Origin: Ziziphus jujuba
Taxonomy: Eukaryota; Streptophyta; Magnoliopsida; Rosales; Rhamnaceae
Direction of reading: 5' to 3'
Assembly (NCBI RefSeq): GCF_031755915.1
Contig: NC_083389.1
Location: 2,472,001 to 2,536,000, forward strand
Length of the DNA stretch: 64,000 nucleotides
The position numbers were made by a program, and so were the translations under genes. Below the pieces are notes generated by a model, which saw only the letters and a program-made list of their open reading frames with translations, was not told where the DNA came from and did not search any database. Position 1 is the first letter of the stretch, and each line of letters opens with the position of its first letter. Positions 28,816 to 45,013 of this stretch are shown here, piece by piece.

Positions 28816-29201
28816 ACCTATTCGCATTAAATCTACAATTGACCCTTCCCCGAATTCTTTTAGGTTGTGAGACACATTAAAATTCCATATAAGCCCCAAA
28901 AATAAAATACAAATAAAGAAAAAATTTCTAAAAATTAGAGAGAGGGTTCAAACATATTGTATTTGTGTATTTGTTTTGTAAATTTTTGTTTATATAAATA
29001 TGAAATAAATATGTATTATAAATTATATATAAACTATATAAACAAATATTATATCATAATATAATAAATTTTAAAATTATATTATATATATAATTATATA
29101 TACTATAAATAACATAAAATATAATAATGAAAGAGAGTATTTGGCCTAGCTTTGCTCCAATATAATCTATACATTTTGTATCAAAAACGAAAAAAAAATA
29201 T
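28816..29201. other. Plastid psbZ-trnG spacer
   Basis: Very A/T-rich plastid spacer with TATA-type low-complexity sequence (about 28985-29130). No gene is seen. Confidence 0.6.
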
Positions 29202-29272
29202 GCCGATATAGTCGAATGGTAAAATTTCTCTTTGCCAAGGAGAAGATGCAGGTTCGAGTCCCGCTATCCGCC
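29202..29272 (+). pseudogene. trnG-GCC: trnG-GCC pseudogene, well preserved
   Basis: A 71-base match to plastid tRNA-Gly(GCC): GATATAGTCGAATGGTAAAATTTC, anticodon GCC in TTTGCCAAGG, ending CTATCCGCC. Differences are few: GCGG to GCCG at the 5' end, plus T-arm changes. Confidence 0.9.
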
Positions 29273-29450
29273 TGGAATAATAACTTAATGTATTTAAGTT
29301 AACAGAATAAAGGATTAAGTAAAGTTGATCACAATAGTATATTGGTTCTATCCCCCCTTCTTTTTCCCCCGCTCCCAAAGAAAAATGGTAATCAATTACT
29401 AGTTAACAAATTAACAAAACCAAACCTAAAAGTTTTTGTCAAAAAAAATG

Positions 29451-29524
29451 TTGTAGAGACTAGATTTGAACCCTTAACCTCAAGGTTATGAGCCTTGCGA
29501 GCTACCAAGCTACTCTACCCGTGA
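29451..29524 (-). pseudogene. trnfM-CAU: trnfM-CAU pseudogene
   Basis: A 74-base match to the plastid initiator tRNA-fMet: GGGTAGAGTAGCTTGGTAGC, anticodon CAT in GCTCATAACC. The acceptor stem and T arm have several changes. It sits between trnG and rps14 as in plastomes. Confidence 0.9.
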
Positions 29525-29684
29525 TGAAAAGACAAGTGGGAAACTAATGGGCAAACAAGGATTGAACGGGCCTCTCGACCATATCTGTACAAATAGGATA
29601 GCCCATTTATACATAATGGTAAAAGGGCCCTCTATGATCATCGATCATAGAAATGAATAGAAAAATGAAGAGACTGTTTAATCC

Positions 29685-29987
29685 TTACCAAATCGATCTT
29701 GTTGCTCCGGGCAACAAATATGCATAAAGCATTTCACAAAGTATGTGTTCGGATAGACCAAAGTCTCGATAGTTAGCTCTTGGTCTTCCAGTCGAAAAAC
29801 AACGTCGATGAAGGGGTGTAGGTACACTATTACGGGGTGGGGATTGTAACTTTCCATGAATTTCCCATTTTTCACTCAATGAGGGAACTTTGCTTATTTC
29901 TTTTTTTGAGGATCGATGAATCAAATGATATTTTTGTTCCAATTTTTGCCTCTTCTTCTCCCTTTGAATCAAACTTTTTCTTGCCAT
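29685..29987 (-). CDS. rps14: rps14 copy, full-length and open
   Basis: Ribosomal protein S14 of the plastid small subunit. This copy is open for its entire normal length of 100 codons, from [20 protein letters not shown] to PGATRSIW. It keeps the family motif [13 protein letters not shown]. Substitutions against the usual plastid protein include R to H in HLIHRSS, R to P in APTRL-type sequence, and GHILREMVHAC changed to [11 protein letters not shown]. No organelle transit peptide precedes the ATG, and its flanks (trnfM, psaB) are decayed, so I infer a non-functional NUPT copy that has not yet acquired a stop. Confidence 0.9.
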   Translation of the reverse strand: MARKSLIQREKKRQKLEQKYHLIHRSSKKEISKVPSLSEKWEIHGKLQSPPRNSVPTPLHRRCFSTGRPRANYRDFGLSEHILCEMLYAYLLPGATRSIW

Positions 29988-30125
29988 AATGGTTGAATTC
30001 CTATTAGTTTAGTTTCAATGATACAAGTCGGATCCTAGACGTAGAAATATAATAAGGCAGTCACCCTTCTCCATCGAAAGATATGATATTATCGAGGATA
30101 ATACAACACATAAAAAAAAGAATTA

Positions 30126-30278
<153 letters not shown>

Positions 30279-30329
30279 TTAATGAGCCTATGCTAAAGTT
30301 TCAATCAATTCCTGCCAATATCCACACTA

Positions 30330-30635
<306 letters not shown>

Positions 30636-30962
30636 TCATCCCGGATCGTCACAAGGAAAACTATAACCAAAATCCTTTTTATCTGGCATTAACTTGGAAC
30701 CACATGCATCTAAAGCCCTTTTTACTAAGATCAATGTAGTTGTATGTAAACATAAAGCAATAGCATGATGAACAAAGAAGTCTCCGGGTCCTATTGTTAT
30801 GAATAGTGAATTACTATTCTCATTAACAGCATTTAACCAGCCAGGCAACCATATGCTTTGACCTGCATTCAATGCGGGACCATTTGTTGAAGACAAAAGT
30901 ACATCGAATCCATATGAAGTTTTACCATGAATCGATTGTATCCATTGGGCAAATACAGGTTC

Positions 30963-32108
30963 TGATACGAACCTAGGACGACCTGCTCCTAAACCCGTAT
31001 TATATTAGCCCGGATCTTTAATTAAGTTCAAGTTCTAATGGAATGGACCTCAACCCCTAACCAACCTGTGGTGAGAAACCTTGGTATAATGTAGACGCCA
31101 CAATAGGGGATGGAAAACCTTTTGATAAGTCAAGCTAAAACAACCAATTCTCTAATGGTGTTTTAGGTGTTCTCAAAGAACAAAGAGATAATTAATCTCA
31201 CAAATATTTTCTTAATCAAATCAAAGTTTTAAAGTTTTATTCATATTGAAAAATAAGCCTTTAAATAGGCTACAAAGCCACGAAATAAAACCCTAAAAAC
31301 AAAAGAAAACCAGCCACCACACATAAAGAAACCTAGTTGGCTGAAACTATACTTCCTTTCCTAATCTAAGTTTGATTAATTAATTCCTTTATATTAAATT
31401 AGGAATTAATTAATTTACAATGGAAAGAATAAAATAAAAACCTTCCTAAAGTTATTTTTCCAGAAAATAAATAAATAAAAGCCAAAAAGTAATGGTAGTT
31501 TCCTAAAACAAAAAGTAAAAACAAATTAGGAAACTAAAAATGCTAGCCTTTTTGATCAAGTTGACTTTGATCAATCTTTGACCTCTTTGAGCTTCAAATC
31601 AGCTTCTAGATGCTTTGTAGGATGCCAAATAAGCTGAATATGAAGTCCCACACGTTGCCGATGCTTGGAAAAATAAGAAAAGGCTAAAACAGTAAAATAC
31701 AGTAAAACCAGCAAGCAATACAGCAAATTCGGCCAAATTGTTGATGCTGTCCGTACAAGCCCTTTTTGATTGCATTTAAGGCTGCTTTAACTTGATTCCA
31801 TGACCTCTTAGGCATATGTATTGAACCCATAAAGCATTGGAACCATTTCATGCTTCCTAGACTCCAAAAATGTACCAAAACCGTCACCCGGGTCCGTATC
31901 GGCTTCTATTGCTTGTATGAGTAAAACAGGCCTTGGTTCTTTAGATATGGCCAACCCCTCTTGACTATGACTTATTCCTTGTATGAAGACAGAAAGATTG
32001 TCCTTGAACTTATTGGCTTGGGCCCTAGTGATCGGTCCCACCTTCATTTGTATTGGGTCAGCACCCCAGCGGGTTGTCGGTCGAACAGTCTCGGGTGGAT
32101 TCGCATCA
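30963..32108 (-). repeat. 3' LTR of gypsy element II
   Basis: 1,146 bases. Read on the minus strand it runs TGATGCG to GTATCA. The first 301 bases (32108-31808) encode the end of the polyprotein. Confidence 0.92.
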
Positions 32109-34996
32109 TTCCCCTCCTCTTGAAAAGGATTTGTCCTCAAATCGAAGTCATCACCTGCAGCAAAAGGAGATAAATCAGCAACATTAAAGGTGGCACTAAC
32201 ATTATACTCACCCGGTAGATCAAGTTTGTAGGCATTGTCGTTTATCCTCTCCAAAACTTGAAAAGGTCCATCCATAGGCGGCATGAGCTTTGACTTTCTT
32301 TGTTTAGGAAACCTTTCCTTTTGTAAGTGCAACCAAACCAATTCTCCTGGGTCAAACACTATTACAACAAAATCTAGAAATACATGCTCATTATGGTAAA
32401 AATTACACTTTTTAAAGTTAGCAAACAATATTTCCCAAATTTTCAAATTGCCACTAAGTAAAGCTCTCAACAATGCAGATAAAGTTCTATGCAATAAAGA
32501 CATCTTTAAATAAGTATCTTTAAAATTCATGGTCAGCAATGATTTCTTATTCATAATTACTTTATTAACATCACCAAAGCTAAGATAAAAATTTATATTT
32601 TTCCTTTCTTGTCTTCCTTTTCCTTTCTCACTCAATGCCATCTTACCTTCCTCACTCTCGGCTTTTGCACCAAATTTTTCACACTTGGTTTTATTAAAAT
32701 TTTTCCACACAACCTGAGTATTACAAGACTTACCTTGGATAGCAAGCTCACATTTTCCCTCTTGATTGGATGGTAGTCCACTTGGAATTTCATTTGGGAA
32801 GACATCTCCAAATTCCTTCAAAAGAGAAATCATTGAACTTGGCAATTCAAGTTCTTCAAAGTTAGTTTGATCATTAAAATAATTTTCTTTGTAAAGCATG
32901 ACCAGCAAAGGTTTCTTACACTCAATAACCTTATTAATATCCCCTAAACTCAAATAAAAATTCTGGTTTTTCCTCTCTTTTCTTTCTTTTCTTTTTCTTT
33001 CCTCGGTTTGGCTCTCATTGGCGGAAATTTCCAGTTTTTGTGTGCTCTCGAGTTTGCTCTCTTTTCTCACCCCTCTCTCGGCTTTTTCTTGGTCTTTCCA
33101 CTCAATATGAACCTTAGAAACCTTACCTTGGTCAGCAACCTTAATCTTACCTTCTTGGAAGGATGGTGAAGCCGTTGGTGCCATACTTGCTTTTTCTTTA
33201 AGCTTTTCGGCTTCTCTCCTTTGTTGCATTTGTAATTGGTCTTTGTAAACCTCTTTAGGAGATAATGGTTCCAGCTTGACCTTCTTCCCTTTAAACCTGA
33301 AAAAAATACTATTTTCTCGACCAAAATGAGTAGCATCTTTATCAAATTGCCATGGTCTACCTAATAGTATATGTCCAGCAATCATAGGTACAATATCACA
33401 TAAAACTTCATCCTCATATCTACCTATATTAAATTTTACTTTGGCTTGTTTGTTTACTTTCATCTCACCACTATCATTAAGCCATTGTAATCTATAAGGT
33501 TCTGGATGTTTAATTGTTTTCAAGCCTAATTTATCAACTACAAGATTACTTATCACATTAGTACAACTCCCACTATCTATAATCATGCTACAAATTTTAC
33601 CTTGTATTTCGCAGCGAGTGTGGAAGATGTTTTCTCTTTGTATCTGTTCTTCATCTTTGTAGACAGCAAGTACTCTCCTTGAAACCAAGCTCAACTCGGC
33701 ATTAGATGTATCTACAGGTTCGGTTTCATCTTCATTACAACCCTCCTCTTGCTCAGTTTCAGCTCCACTTTCTTCACTTGCGGATTCCTGCTCACCATCA
33801 CCCTTTAATACCATGATTCTTCTATTTGGGCATTGGCTGGATATGTGTCCTCTTCCTTGGCACTTAAAACAAATTATTTCTCTAGATTTTTGAGGTTTAG
33901 GATCAGATTTTATCTCACCTCTAAGTGCTTGGACAGATTCGGTCTTGACCTCCCTTCTTGGCCGGTTGGTTGATTCTTCTCCTAATTTCGGCCTCAACTT
34001 GTTTTCATAAGTGGAATTGTTTTTCCAGCCACTTGAACTTGTCCTTCCACTGCTAGAAACTCCTCCAAACCGTGTACTAACACTCCTCCTCTTGAATTGG
34101 TTCTCAAGTTTAATGGCTACATGCAACATCTCCTCCAATTCCAAGTATTGTTGTAATTCAAGTTGGTTGGCAATGTCACGGTTTAACCCTCCAAGAAATC
34201 TTGCCATTGTTGCCTCTCTATCCTCCCTCATGTTTAACCTCATCATTAACATCTCCATCTCTTTGTAATAATCCTCCACGGACCTACTTCCTTGAGACAA
34301 AGATTGAAGCCTTTGATGCAGCAACCTTTGGTAATGGGATGGCACAAACCGCTTCCTCATGACTCCTTTCATTTGTCACCATGTTGTAATTAAGTCTTCA
34401 CCAACCCTCCTTCGGGTGCTTTGCTCATTTATCCACCATTGGAGTGCATAATAGCCAAACTCCATTGCTGTCATCTTCACCTTCTTACCTTCCGAATAGT
34501 TGTGGCAGTCAAAAATCATCTCCATTTTCTCTTCCCACTCCAAATAAGCTTCAGGATCACTTTTACCTATAAAAGGTGGGATATTAACCTTGATATTTCC
34601 CAAATCTTCATCTGTATCCTCCCTCCTATATCTCCCACGGCCAGCTCTATCTTGGACAGCAAAGGTTTCGTCCATACCTTCCTCAAAGTCACCGTCCAAT
34701 GGCTCCTCATCAAATTCCTCTCTCGGCCTCTCACGACCTCCTCGTCCTCGGCCTCGTCCTCCATGGAATTCTTGCCTATTTCTTGTATTCGGCCTTCCTT
34801 GTGAGGCTTCTAATCTTCCCACTCTTTGATTTACATGCTCAAATTGAGCACTCATCCGCTGTATTGATTCCAAAATAGTTCTCAAGTCCACTTGGTCTCC
34901 ACTTCTGGTAGCTCGGTCATCGCCATGGAATGCTATGGACTCTTCCTCATTGATCCTCAAGGGTGGATCCCCTCTTCTTATTCTAGAATCTTCCAT
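31808..34996 (-). pseudogene. Gag-protease polyprotein of element II with one stop and RT-IN deletion
   Basis: Start ATG at 34996 (MEDSRIRRGDPPLRINEEES). The frame runs 207 codons, meets one TGA at 34373-34375, then continues open for 854 codons to 31808. Where this copy has TGA, element I has TGC (Cys), so it is a single point change. Domains: an R/G-rich N-terminus (GGRGRGRGGRERP), gag core (EAYLEWEEKMEMIFDCHNY), zinc knuckle CFKCQGRGHISSQC (about 33870), protease with MIIDSGSCTNVIS (about 33580), and a charged linker containing two versions of an NFYLSLGDINKV-like module. It then jumps to the integrase C-terminus ([19 protein letters not shown]) and tail ([13 protein letters not shown]). 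No RT active site, RNase H or integrase DDE core is present. Confidence 0.9.
32109..32121 (-). promoter_or_regulatory. Polypurine tract of element II
   Basis: The minus strand reads AAGAGGAGGGGAA just upstream of the 3' LTR, identical to element I. It lies within the coding frame. Confidence 0.85.
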
Positions 34997-36145
34997 GTTA
35001 GTAAAGTACTGCAAAAATAAAATAAATCCTCACAATATTCACTCTCTCACGTGTTTCACTCAAACAAGGTCTCGACACTCGTGTTTGCACACTAGTTTCG
35101 GCTTTTACCCTCTTTTAAGCTCACACACTCTTGCCTTTTTCCACTCAATGAATTATCTCAAAGTTCTAATTAAAACACCCACAAAACAGCAATTAGATCA
35201 CTAGTATGTTTTAATTAAACTTATCAACAAGACAGTAGCAAAAAGTAGGCAATACCGAAAGAATCCAACAAATCCTAATTTTTCGGCTTTCTAGACAAGA
35301 AAACACAAAATAATGGGAAAACGTTGGAATTTTTGAAAACTGTACCACATGGTAGTAGATTATGAGTTCAAGAATAAAATTCCAGAAAAAGAAATTCAAA
35401 TACGAACGAGAATCAAGGAGAACAAAATTATAGAAAAGTGTTGGTTGTTGTTCTTATAATTCAATTTTTGTATCAATTCCTTTAACTAATTTTAATCCAA
35501 AAAATTTAAACACCCAAAATCCAAATATCCAGCAGCAAGAATAATTTCCCAGCAACTCAAATATTGAATAAATAATCAAAAACCAGCAGCTCCAACAAAT
35601 TTCCAGCAAACAAATCAAACTCCAACAAACTGAAATTTTATTTTACTTTATTTTTTTTTTATTCGACTTTACCTCTTCTTTCTTTTTTTCTTTTTTTCTT
35701 TTTTTTCACTCACAGAACTCAAACAACTGCAGTAGCAAGAATAATTACCAAAACTGCAATTCCAACTCCAAAACAAACACCAAACCGTGACCTCCAAATA
35801 AACACAATGTGCAGTTTTTTTTTTTTTTTTTAAATGATGCCGTAAACTTCTTTTTTTTTTTTTTTTTAATATATGAATGCAAATTTCTAAGATTAAAACA
35901 GCAAAGAAAAATCAACAAAAACCAGATTAACAAGAACAATGATATAAGACAACCAACAAACTAGGAAACAAAAATACGATAAAACTAGGAAATCCTAATT
36001 CAACTAGGAATGAATTTTTTTTTTCTTTTTTTTCAGATGCTGAACGTGTATAGGATGGATGCAACCTTAACCTAATGCTAAAATTGTAGAATAACACAAA
36101 AACAATTAAAGCAAATAAAGATAGATCAAACCTGAACAAAATTTA
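34997..36145 (-). other. 5' leader of gypsy element II
   Basis: About 1.15 kb of untranslated leader containing long poly-A/T runs (35640-35710, 35815-35870, 36008-36032) when read on the plus strand. No gene is recognised; short open frames here are low-complexity. Confidence 0.65.
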
Positions 36146-36157
36146 GCTCTGATACCA
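36146..36157 (-). promoter_or_regulatory. Primer binding site of element II
   Basis: The minus strand reads TGGTATCAGAGC, two bases inside the 5' LTR (initiator tRNA-Met type). Confidence 0.9.
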
Positions 36158-36159
36158 AA

Positions 36160-37327
36160 TGATACGAACCTAGGACGACCTGCTCCTAAACCCGTATTAT
36201 ATTAGCCCGGATCTTTAATTAAGTTCAAGTTCTAATGGAATGGACCTCAACCCCTAACCAACCTGTGGTTAGAAACCTTGGTATAATGTAGACGCCACAA
36301 TAGGGGATGGAAAACCTTTTGATAAGTCAAGCTAAAACAACCAATTCTCTAATGGTGTTTTAGGTGTTCTCAAAGAACAAAGAGATAATTAATCTCACAA
36401 ATATTTTCTTAATCAAATCAAAGTTTTAAAGTTTTATTCATATTGAAAAATAAGCCTTTAAATAGGCTACAAAGCCATGAAATAAAACCCTAAAAACAAA
36501 AGAAAACCAGCCACCACACATAAAGAAACCTAGTTGGCTGAAACTATACTTCCTTTCCTAATCTAAGTTTGATTAATTAATTCCTTTATATTAAATTAGG
36601 AATTAATTAATTTACAATGGAAAGAATAAAATAAAAACCTTGAAAGAATAAAATAAAAACCTTCCTAAAGTTATTTTTCCAGAAAATAAATAAATAAAAG
36701 CCAAAAAGTAATGGTAGTTTCCAAAAACAAAAAGTAAAAACAAATTAGGAAACTAAAAATGCTAGCCTTTTTGATCAAGTTGACTTTGATAAATCTTTGA
36801 CCTCTTTGAGCTTCAAATCAGCTTCTAGATGCTTTGTAGGATGCCAAATAAGCTGAATATGAAGTCCCACACGTTGCCGATGCTTGGAAAAATAAGAAAA
36901 GGCTAAAACAGTAAAATACAGTAAAGCCAACAAGCAATACAGCAAATTCGGCCAAATTGTTGATGCTGTCCGTACAAGCCCTTTTTGATTGCATTTGAGG
37001 CTGCTTTAACTTGATTCCATGACCTCTTAGGCATATGTATTAAACCCATAAATCATTGGAACCATTTCATGCTTCCTGGACTCCAAAAATGTACCAAAAC
37101 TGTCACCCGGGTCCGTATCGGCTTCTATTGCTTGTATGAGTAAAACAGGCCTTGGTTCTTTAGATATGGCCAACCCCTCTCGACTATGACTTATCCCTTG
37201 TATGAAGACAGCAAGATTGTCCTTGAACTTCTTGGCTTGGGCCCTAGTGATCTGTCCCACCTTCATTTGTATTGGGTCAGCACCCCAGCGGGTTGTCGGT
37301 CGAACAGTCTCGGGTGGATTCGCATCA
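36160..37327 (-). repeat. 5' LTR of gypsy element II
   Basis: 1,168 bases, exactly 22 longer than the partner LTR. The difference is a tandem duplication of GAAAGAATAAAATAAAAACCTT near 36619-36662 that the 3' LTR lacks. Otherwise I count roughly 15-20 substitutions between the two. Confidence 0.92.
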
Positions 37328-38707
37328 GGTTCGATCAAATCTGTTTCTTCGGAGTACCAAAAACAAGCATGACATCATTACGAACATAAAGTCCTAAAGT
37401 ATGGAACCCCATAAAGAGGCTGGCCCAACTTAAATGGGAGATAATGGCTTCTTTATGGTCTAACATTCTTGCAAATACATTATCCTCATTCTGTTGTGGA
37501 TTGTAATCTCTAATAAAAAATATAGCTCCATGAGCAAAAGCCCCTGTCATGATGAATCCTGCGAAGTATTGGTGATGAGTAAATAAAGCAGCTTGAGTAG
37601 TAAAGTCATGTGCTATGAATGTATAAGCGGGCAAATAATACATATGTTGAGCGACCAAGGAAGTAATAACCTCTAAAGAGGCTAGGGCAAGGCTTGATTG
37701 AAAATGAATCGAATTATTTATTGTGTCATAAAGACCCTTATGTCCATGCCCTAGTCGCCTCCCAGAGGAATATGTGCTTCTAAAAGATTTTTTATACTAT
37801 GCCCAACCCCGAAATTAATTCTACATATGACCAGCAATAAGAAAAGTAAATGCAATAGCTAAATGATGATGAGCATTATCAGTCAGCCATAAACTTTGCA
37901 TTTATGGATCGAATCCTCCAAGAAAAGTTAGAATGGCAGTTCTGGTCCCTTGGGAGGTACCAAATAAATGACTAGTTGAATTGGGGTTTTGAGCATAAAG
38001 ATTCCACTGACCTGTAAAAAGTGGGCCTAATCCTTGGGGGTGCGGCAATACATCTGAGAAATTATTCCAACGAACGTATTCCCCTCTGGCTCCCAAAATA
38101 GCAACATGAACTAAATGTCCTGTCCAAGCCAAGGAACTTACTTCGAATAGTACTAATAAATGATGAATGAGGCGCAATTCGGCATTTTTAAACAAAAAAA
38201 AATGCTCGGTTTCCATTTTGATTGTAGGTGTAACCAACTGGCTATTAAATATATGGTAGAAATAAATAATAGAAAAAGGGCTCCATTATGAAGATCTCCA
38301 TTAGTACTTAAACCGATTATATACCACCACTGATAAACACCAGAATAAGTGATATTCACTGGGCTAAGAGCCAGCCCCCCCCCCCCCCTCCGCGGCACAA
38401 GTAAAAGCCTCCACAGCTGATTGACCAAAATTGGATCCCAAATTGCATGAGCAATAGGTCTTACCCGTAAAGGGTCTTGTATCCATGCCTCAAAGTTTCC
38501 TTACCAAGCTACATGAAATATATTTCCAAAAGTCCACAGAAAAATTATTGTTAATTGCCCAAAATGGGAAGCAAAAATATTCTGGTAAAGACATTCCTCA
38601 GTAATAGAAATACCAAACCAAATACGATGAGTAGTGGGGTCCTGAGATAAGCCTTAGCTAAACCTTGGAAACTTAATGCCATAATGCCTTTCAAATCCTC
38701 CTAGTCA

Positions 38708-42093
<3,386 letters not shown>

Positions 42094-42788
42094 TGAGTCC
42101 TCTCCTTTTTAGACAACACATACAAAGAGACCTGCCAATTGTTAAGTAATTAGTGAACCTATGAGAGATGTTTAGACTTAGTTTTTTATCTTCTATCTCC
42201 TATCTATCTATTTTCTTTAGTTATTCACTAGAGCAATTATGATTTGGAAGTAGATCCGGGGTAAGTGTTCGGATCTATTATGACATAGCTAGGGGGCGCA
42301 TAATGGACCTTTTTAATCTTATAAAATCTTTTTGGGGGGCTTTGAATTGATGCAATTCTTTTTTGTGCAACCTAATGTATTCATATCTCAATTAGAAGTT
42401 CCAAAATGAAGACACTTTATGCCTTACATAGAATATATTACTATTACTCTATTCCAAACCATGTGAACAGTCATTAGTCATTACTAAGAGACATACTAGT
42501 ATTTCTATTTAGTCATTCGAAGGTCTCTTTTACTTTTATTAGTTATTATTATTAACAGCATAAAAGAAATATATTTTCTAACTTATCTGTATATCATTTA
42601 TCCCTATGAAATAACCGATGAAATAGAACAATCTTAGAAGGAGAAGGGATATGATGAAATTTTTTGATTGGTTCTTCCCAGAGGAATGATCCATTTTATA
42701 TTGACTGATAGGGACAACAAACAATTCATAAACAGTTCATTATAACAAATAAAAAATATATAAAATAAAAAATAGTTAGAATAAAATA
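42094..42788. other. Plastid psaA-ycf3 spacer
   Basis: Plastid intergenic DNA between psaA and ycf3. No gene is recognised. Confidence 0.65.
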
Positions 42789-45013
42789 GTGTTCTCATTC
42801 GAAACGCCTTTTGTGCTTCAATATAACTTCGAGGGGTAAGCACTATATCCTGTTTCCAATACTTGGCAGCTTGGTCAAACCAAGCCTCTGTAATTTCAGA
42901 ATCTCCTTGTTGAATGGCCTATTCTCCCCGGTCGAAATAGGCAGGTAAATTCCTTCCCTTAGAACCGTACTTGAGAGTTTCCGACCTCATATGGCTCAGC
43001 AGTCAAATTCTTTTAGTATCTCATTTTTTTAATCTACCATATATAATTGAATAAGATTTCTAATGGGTCTATCCCTTTTTTTTTTCTCTGGAGTTAACCA
43101 AAAGAGGTTATGAGTTTCAAACTTTAATTTTGCTTAATGATTTAATCAGTTTTATCTTTTCTCCCACCTTCATAAAGCATAAGTATTTCCGCTATCATTA
43201 GAATTTTCTAAAAGGTAACTATCTCGGTTTCAGATATAAATTTATATAGAATCTTTGAAAAATAATTTCTTCATAAGAAGGAAAAGACTTACTATCGTTG
43301 GGATCTGATGCTACATCGCTGCTCAGTACCTTAGGGGATCAACTCTATTACATAAGTGAATCACTAACTTTTATCTCATATCATGACATAAGTAAGCAGT
43401 TGTTATTGTATTGGCCAGAATCTCATAAATTGATCTTTATAGTGCTTCCTTTTCAATTAGACCCTTTATCCATAGAATAAAGTATCTAGGCATACAAATT
43501 TAGTCATATTTCCAATTCTATGAAGTGCATTTCTTTCCTACAGCTGATAAAATTGTTGTTTTGAACGATACATACGTAGAAAGTCTATTTTTTCTAGTAT
43601 TTATTAACGGATTTACTTTTTCTTTCCCTTTCTATAGTGGAGATAGTCGCACGTAATGATAGATCATGGCCATATTATTAAAAGCTTATGGCAAGAATGG
43701 GTTCCACTCTAGTGCCCGAAAATAATATTTCAAAGCTTTCGTATGTTCTTCGTTCCTTGTGTGGATAAGGCCTATGTTATAGAGTATATAACTTCGATCA
43801 TAGGGATCAATTTCTAATCGCATAGCTTCATAATAATTCTGTAAAGCTTTCGCATAATTTCCTTCGGATTTTATGCGAATCTGTCCATGCCCACAGAACA
43901 GACAACCTGCTGGGTTACTAACCCAATACGGATGAAGACCGGGCCGATCACTAGGGCTCAAGCTAAGAGGTTTAGAGAAAAATTTACTGCCTTTATCCAG
44001 GGGGTAATTCATTCTCAAGAGAACTTGTGCATACCTAAAGATCCAAGACCTGTTTTGGGCATACAAGTGGTGGAAGCCGATACGGACCTGGGTAGCAGTT
44101 TTTGTGCATTTATAGAGTCTGGGCAGCAAGAAATGGTTCCAACTCTTTATGGATTCAATAAATATCACTAAGAGGTCATGGAAACAAGTCAAGGCAGAAG
44201 AAAACCAACTTGTACGGACTTGTACGGACAGCTTAAAAAATTTGATCGAAAATTGTTGTATTGCTTGCTGGCTTTACTGTATTTTACTGAGTTGGCTTTT
44301 TCTATTTCTTCCAAGCAAAGGCAACATGTGGGACTCCATAATAAGCTTCTTTGTCATCCTAAAAAGTATATTCAAGCTGATTTGAAGCTCACATTGGTCA
44401 AAGATTGGTCAAAGTCAACTTAGTCAAAAAACTAGTATTTTAGTTTCCTAATTTGATTCTACTTTTTGTTTTAGGAAATTACCATTACTTTTTTTTTTCT
44501 GGAAAAATAAGTTTAGGAAATTTAGTATTTTATTATTTTCACTGTAAATCAACTAATTCCTAATTCAAAATAAAGGAATTAATTAATCCAAATTAGATTA
44601 GGAAAGGAGGAGACTTTCGACCATATTAGGATTATTCATTGCATGGTCCGTTTTTCCTTTTTTATTTTAGGGTTTTATTTTGTTTTCTCTTATCCTATAA
44701 AAGGGCTTGTTTTTTAGGAAGAACACACCATTAATAATATTCAGAATTTATTTTGTGAGATTGAATTTCTCTTTGTTCTTTTGAACACTTAAAACACCAT
44801 TAGTGAGTGAGTGTTTTAGTTTGACTTATCAATAGGAATTCCATCACCTATTACGGCATCTTCTATATACCAAGGTTTCTTATCACAGGTTGATTAGGGG
44901 TTGAGGTGACCATTAAAACTTGAACATAATTAGATCCGGGCTAATATAATACGGGTTTAGGCGCAGGTTGTCCTAGGTTCGTATCAGGATTGAGCCAACA
45001 TCCATTACGGGCG
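42789..45013 (-). pseudogene. ycf3: ycf3 (pafI) pseudogene, exons 2 and 3, split by a solo LTR
   Basis: Ycf3 is a TPR protein needed for photosystem I assembly. Exon 3 lies at about 42943-42789 ([21 protein letters not shown]), with a lost base at its start. The second intron lies at 42944 to about 43686. Exon 2 is at about 43687-43870 ([59 protein letters not shown]), which is well kept and holds the TPR repeats. A solo LTR interrupts exon 2 near its start (GGATT duplication), and the remaining few codons lie at 44987-45013. After this comes the 3' end of intron 1, including a domain V-like hairpin (about 45040-45075). Exon 1 is not found. Confidence 0.9.
43871..44986 (+). mobile_element. 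Solo LTR of the CRM-like family, in ycf3 exon 2
   Basis: 1,116 bases ending GTATCA. The usual TG start reads TT. Target-site duplication GGATT lies at 43866-43870 and 44987-44991. The coding tail is readable at 43887-44171 ([18 protein letters not shown]...YGFNKYH), including the normal stop. A nine-base direct repeat ACTTGTACG appears near 44209-44227. Confidence 0.92.

Larger units (their letters stand above)
30963..37327 (-). mobile_element. Gypsy element II, CRM-like, internally deleted and young
   Basis: A 6,365-base element on the minus strand inserted in psaB, with a perfect GGTTC duplication (30958-30962 and 37328-37332). It belongs to the same family as element I (TGATACG/CGCATCA termini on the plus strand, same primer binding site and polypurine tract). 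RT, RNase H and the integrase catalytic core are missing, while gag, zinc knuckle, protease, integrase C-terminus and LTR-encoded tail remain in nearly one frame. The two LTRs look about 98-99% identical by eye, apart from one 22-base tandem duplication, so insertion was recent. It is non-autonomous and would depend on enzymes from a related element. Confidence 0.9.

Noticed and set aside
34011..34829. Several plus-strand open frames opposite gag of element II.
   Set aside because: They mirror the real minus-strand gag frame and have no recognisable domain.
35640..36032. Poly-T/poly-A runs that might mark an inserted SINE or LINE tail.
   Set aside because: They lie within the leader of element II with no flanking duplications or Pol III box sequences, so simple low-complexity expansion is enough.
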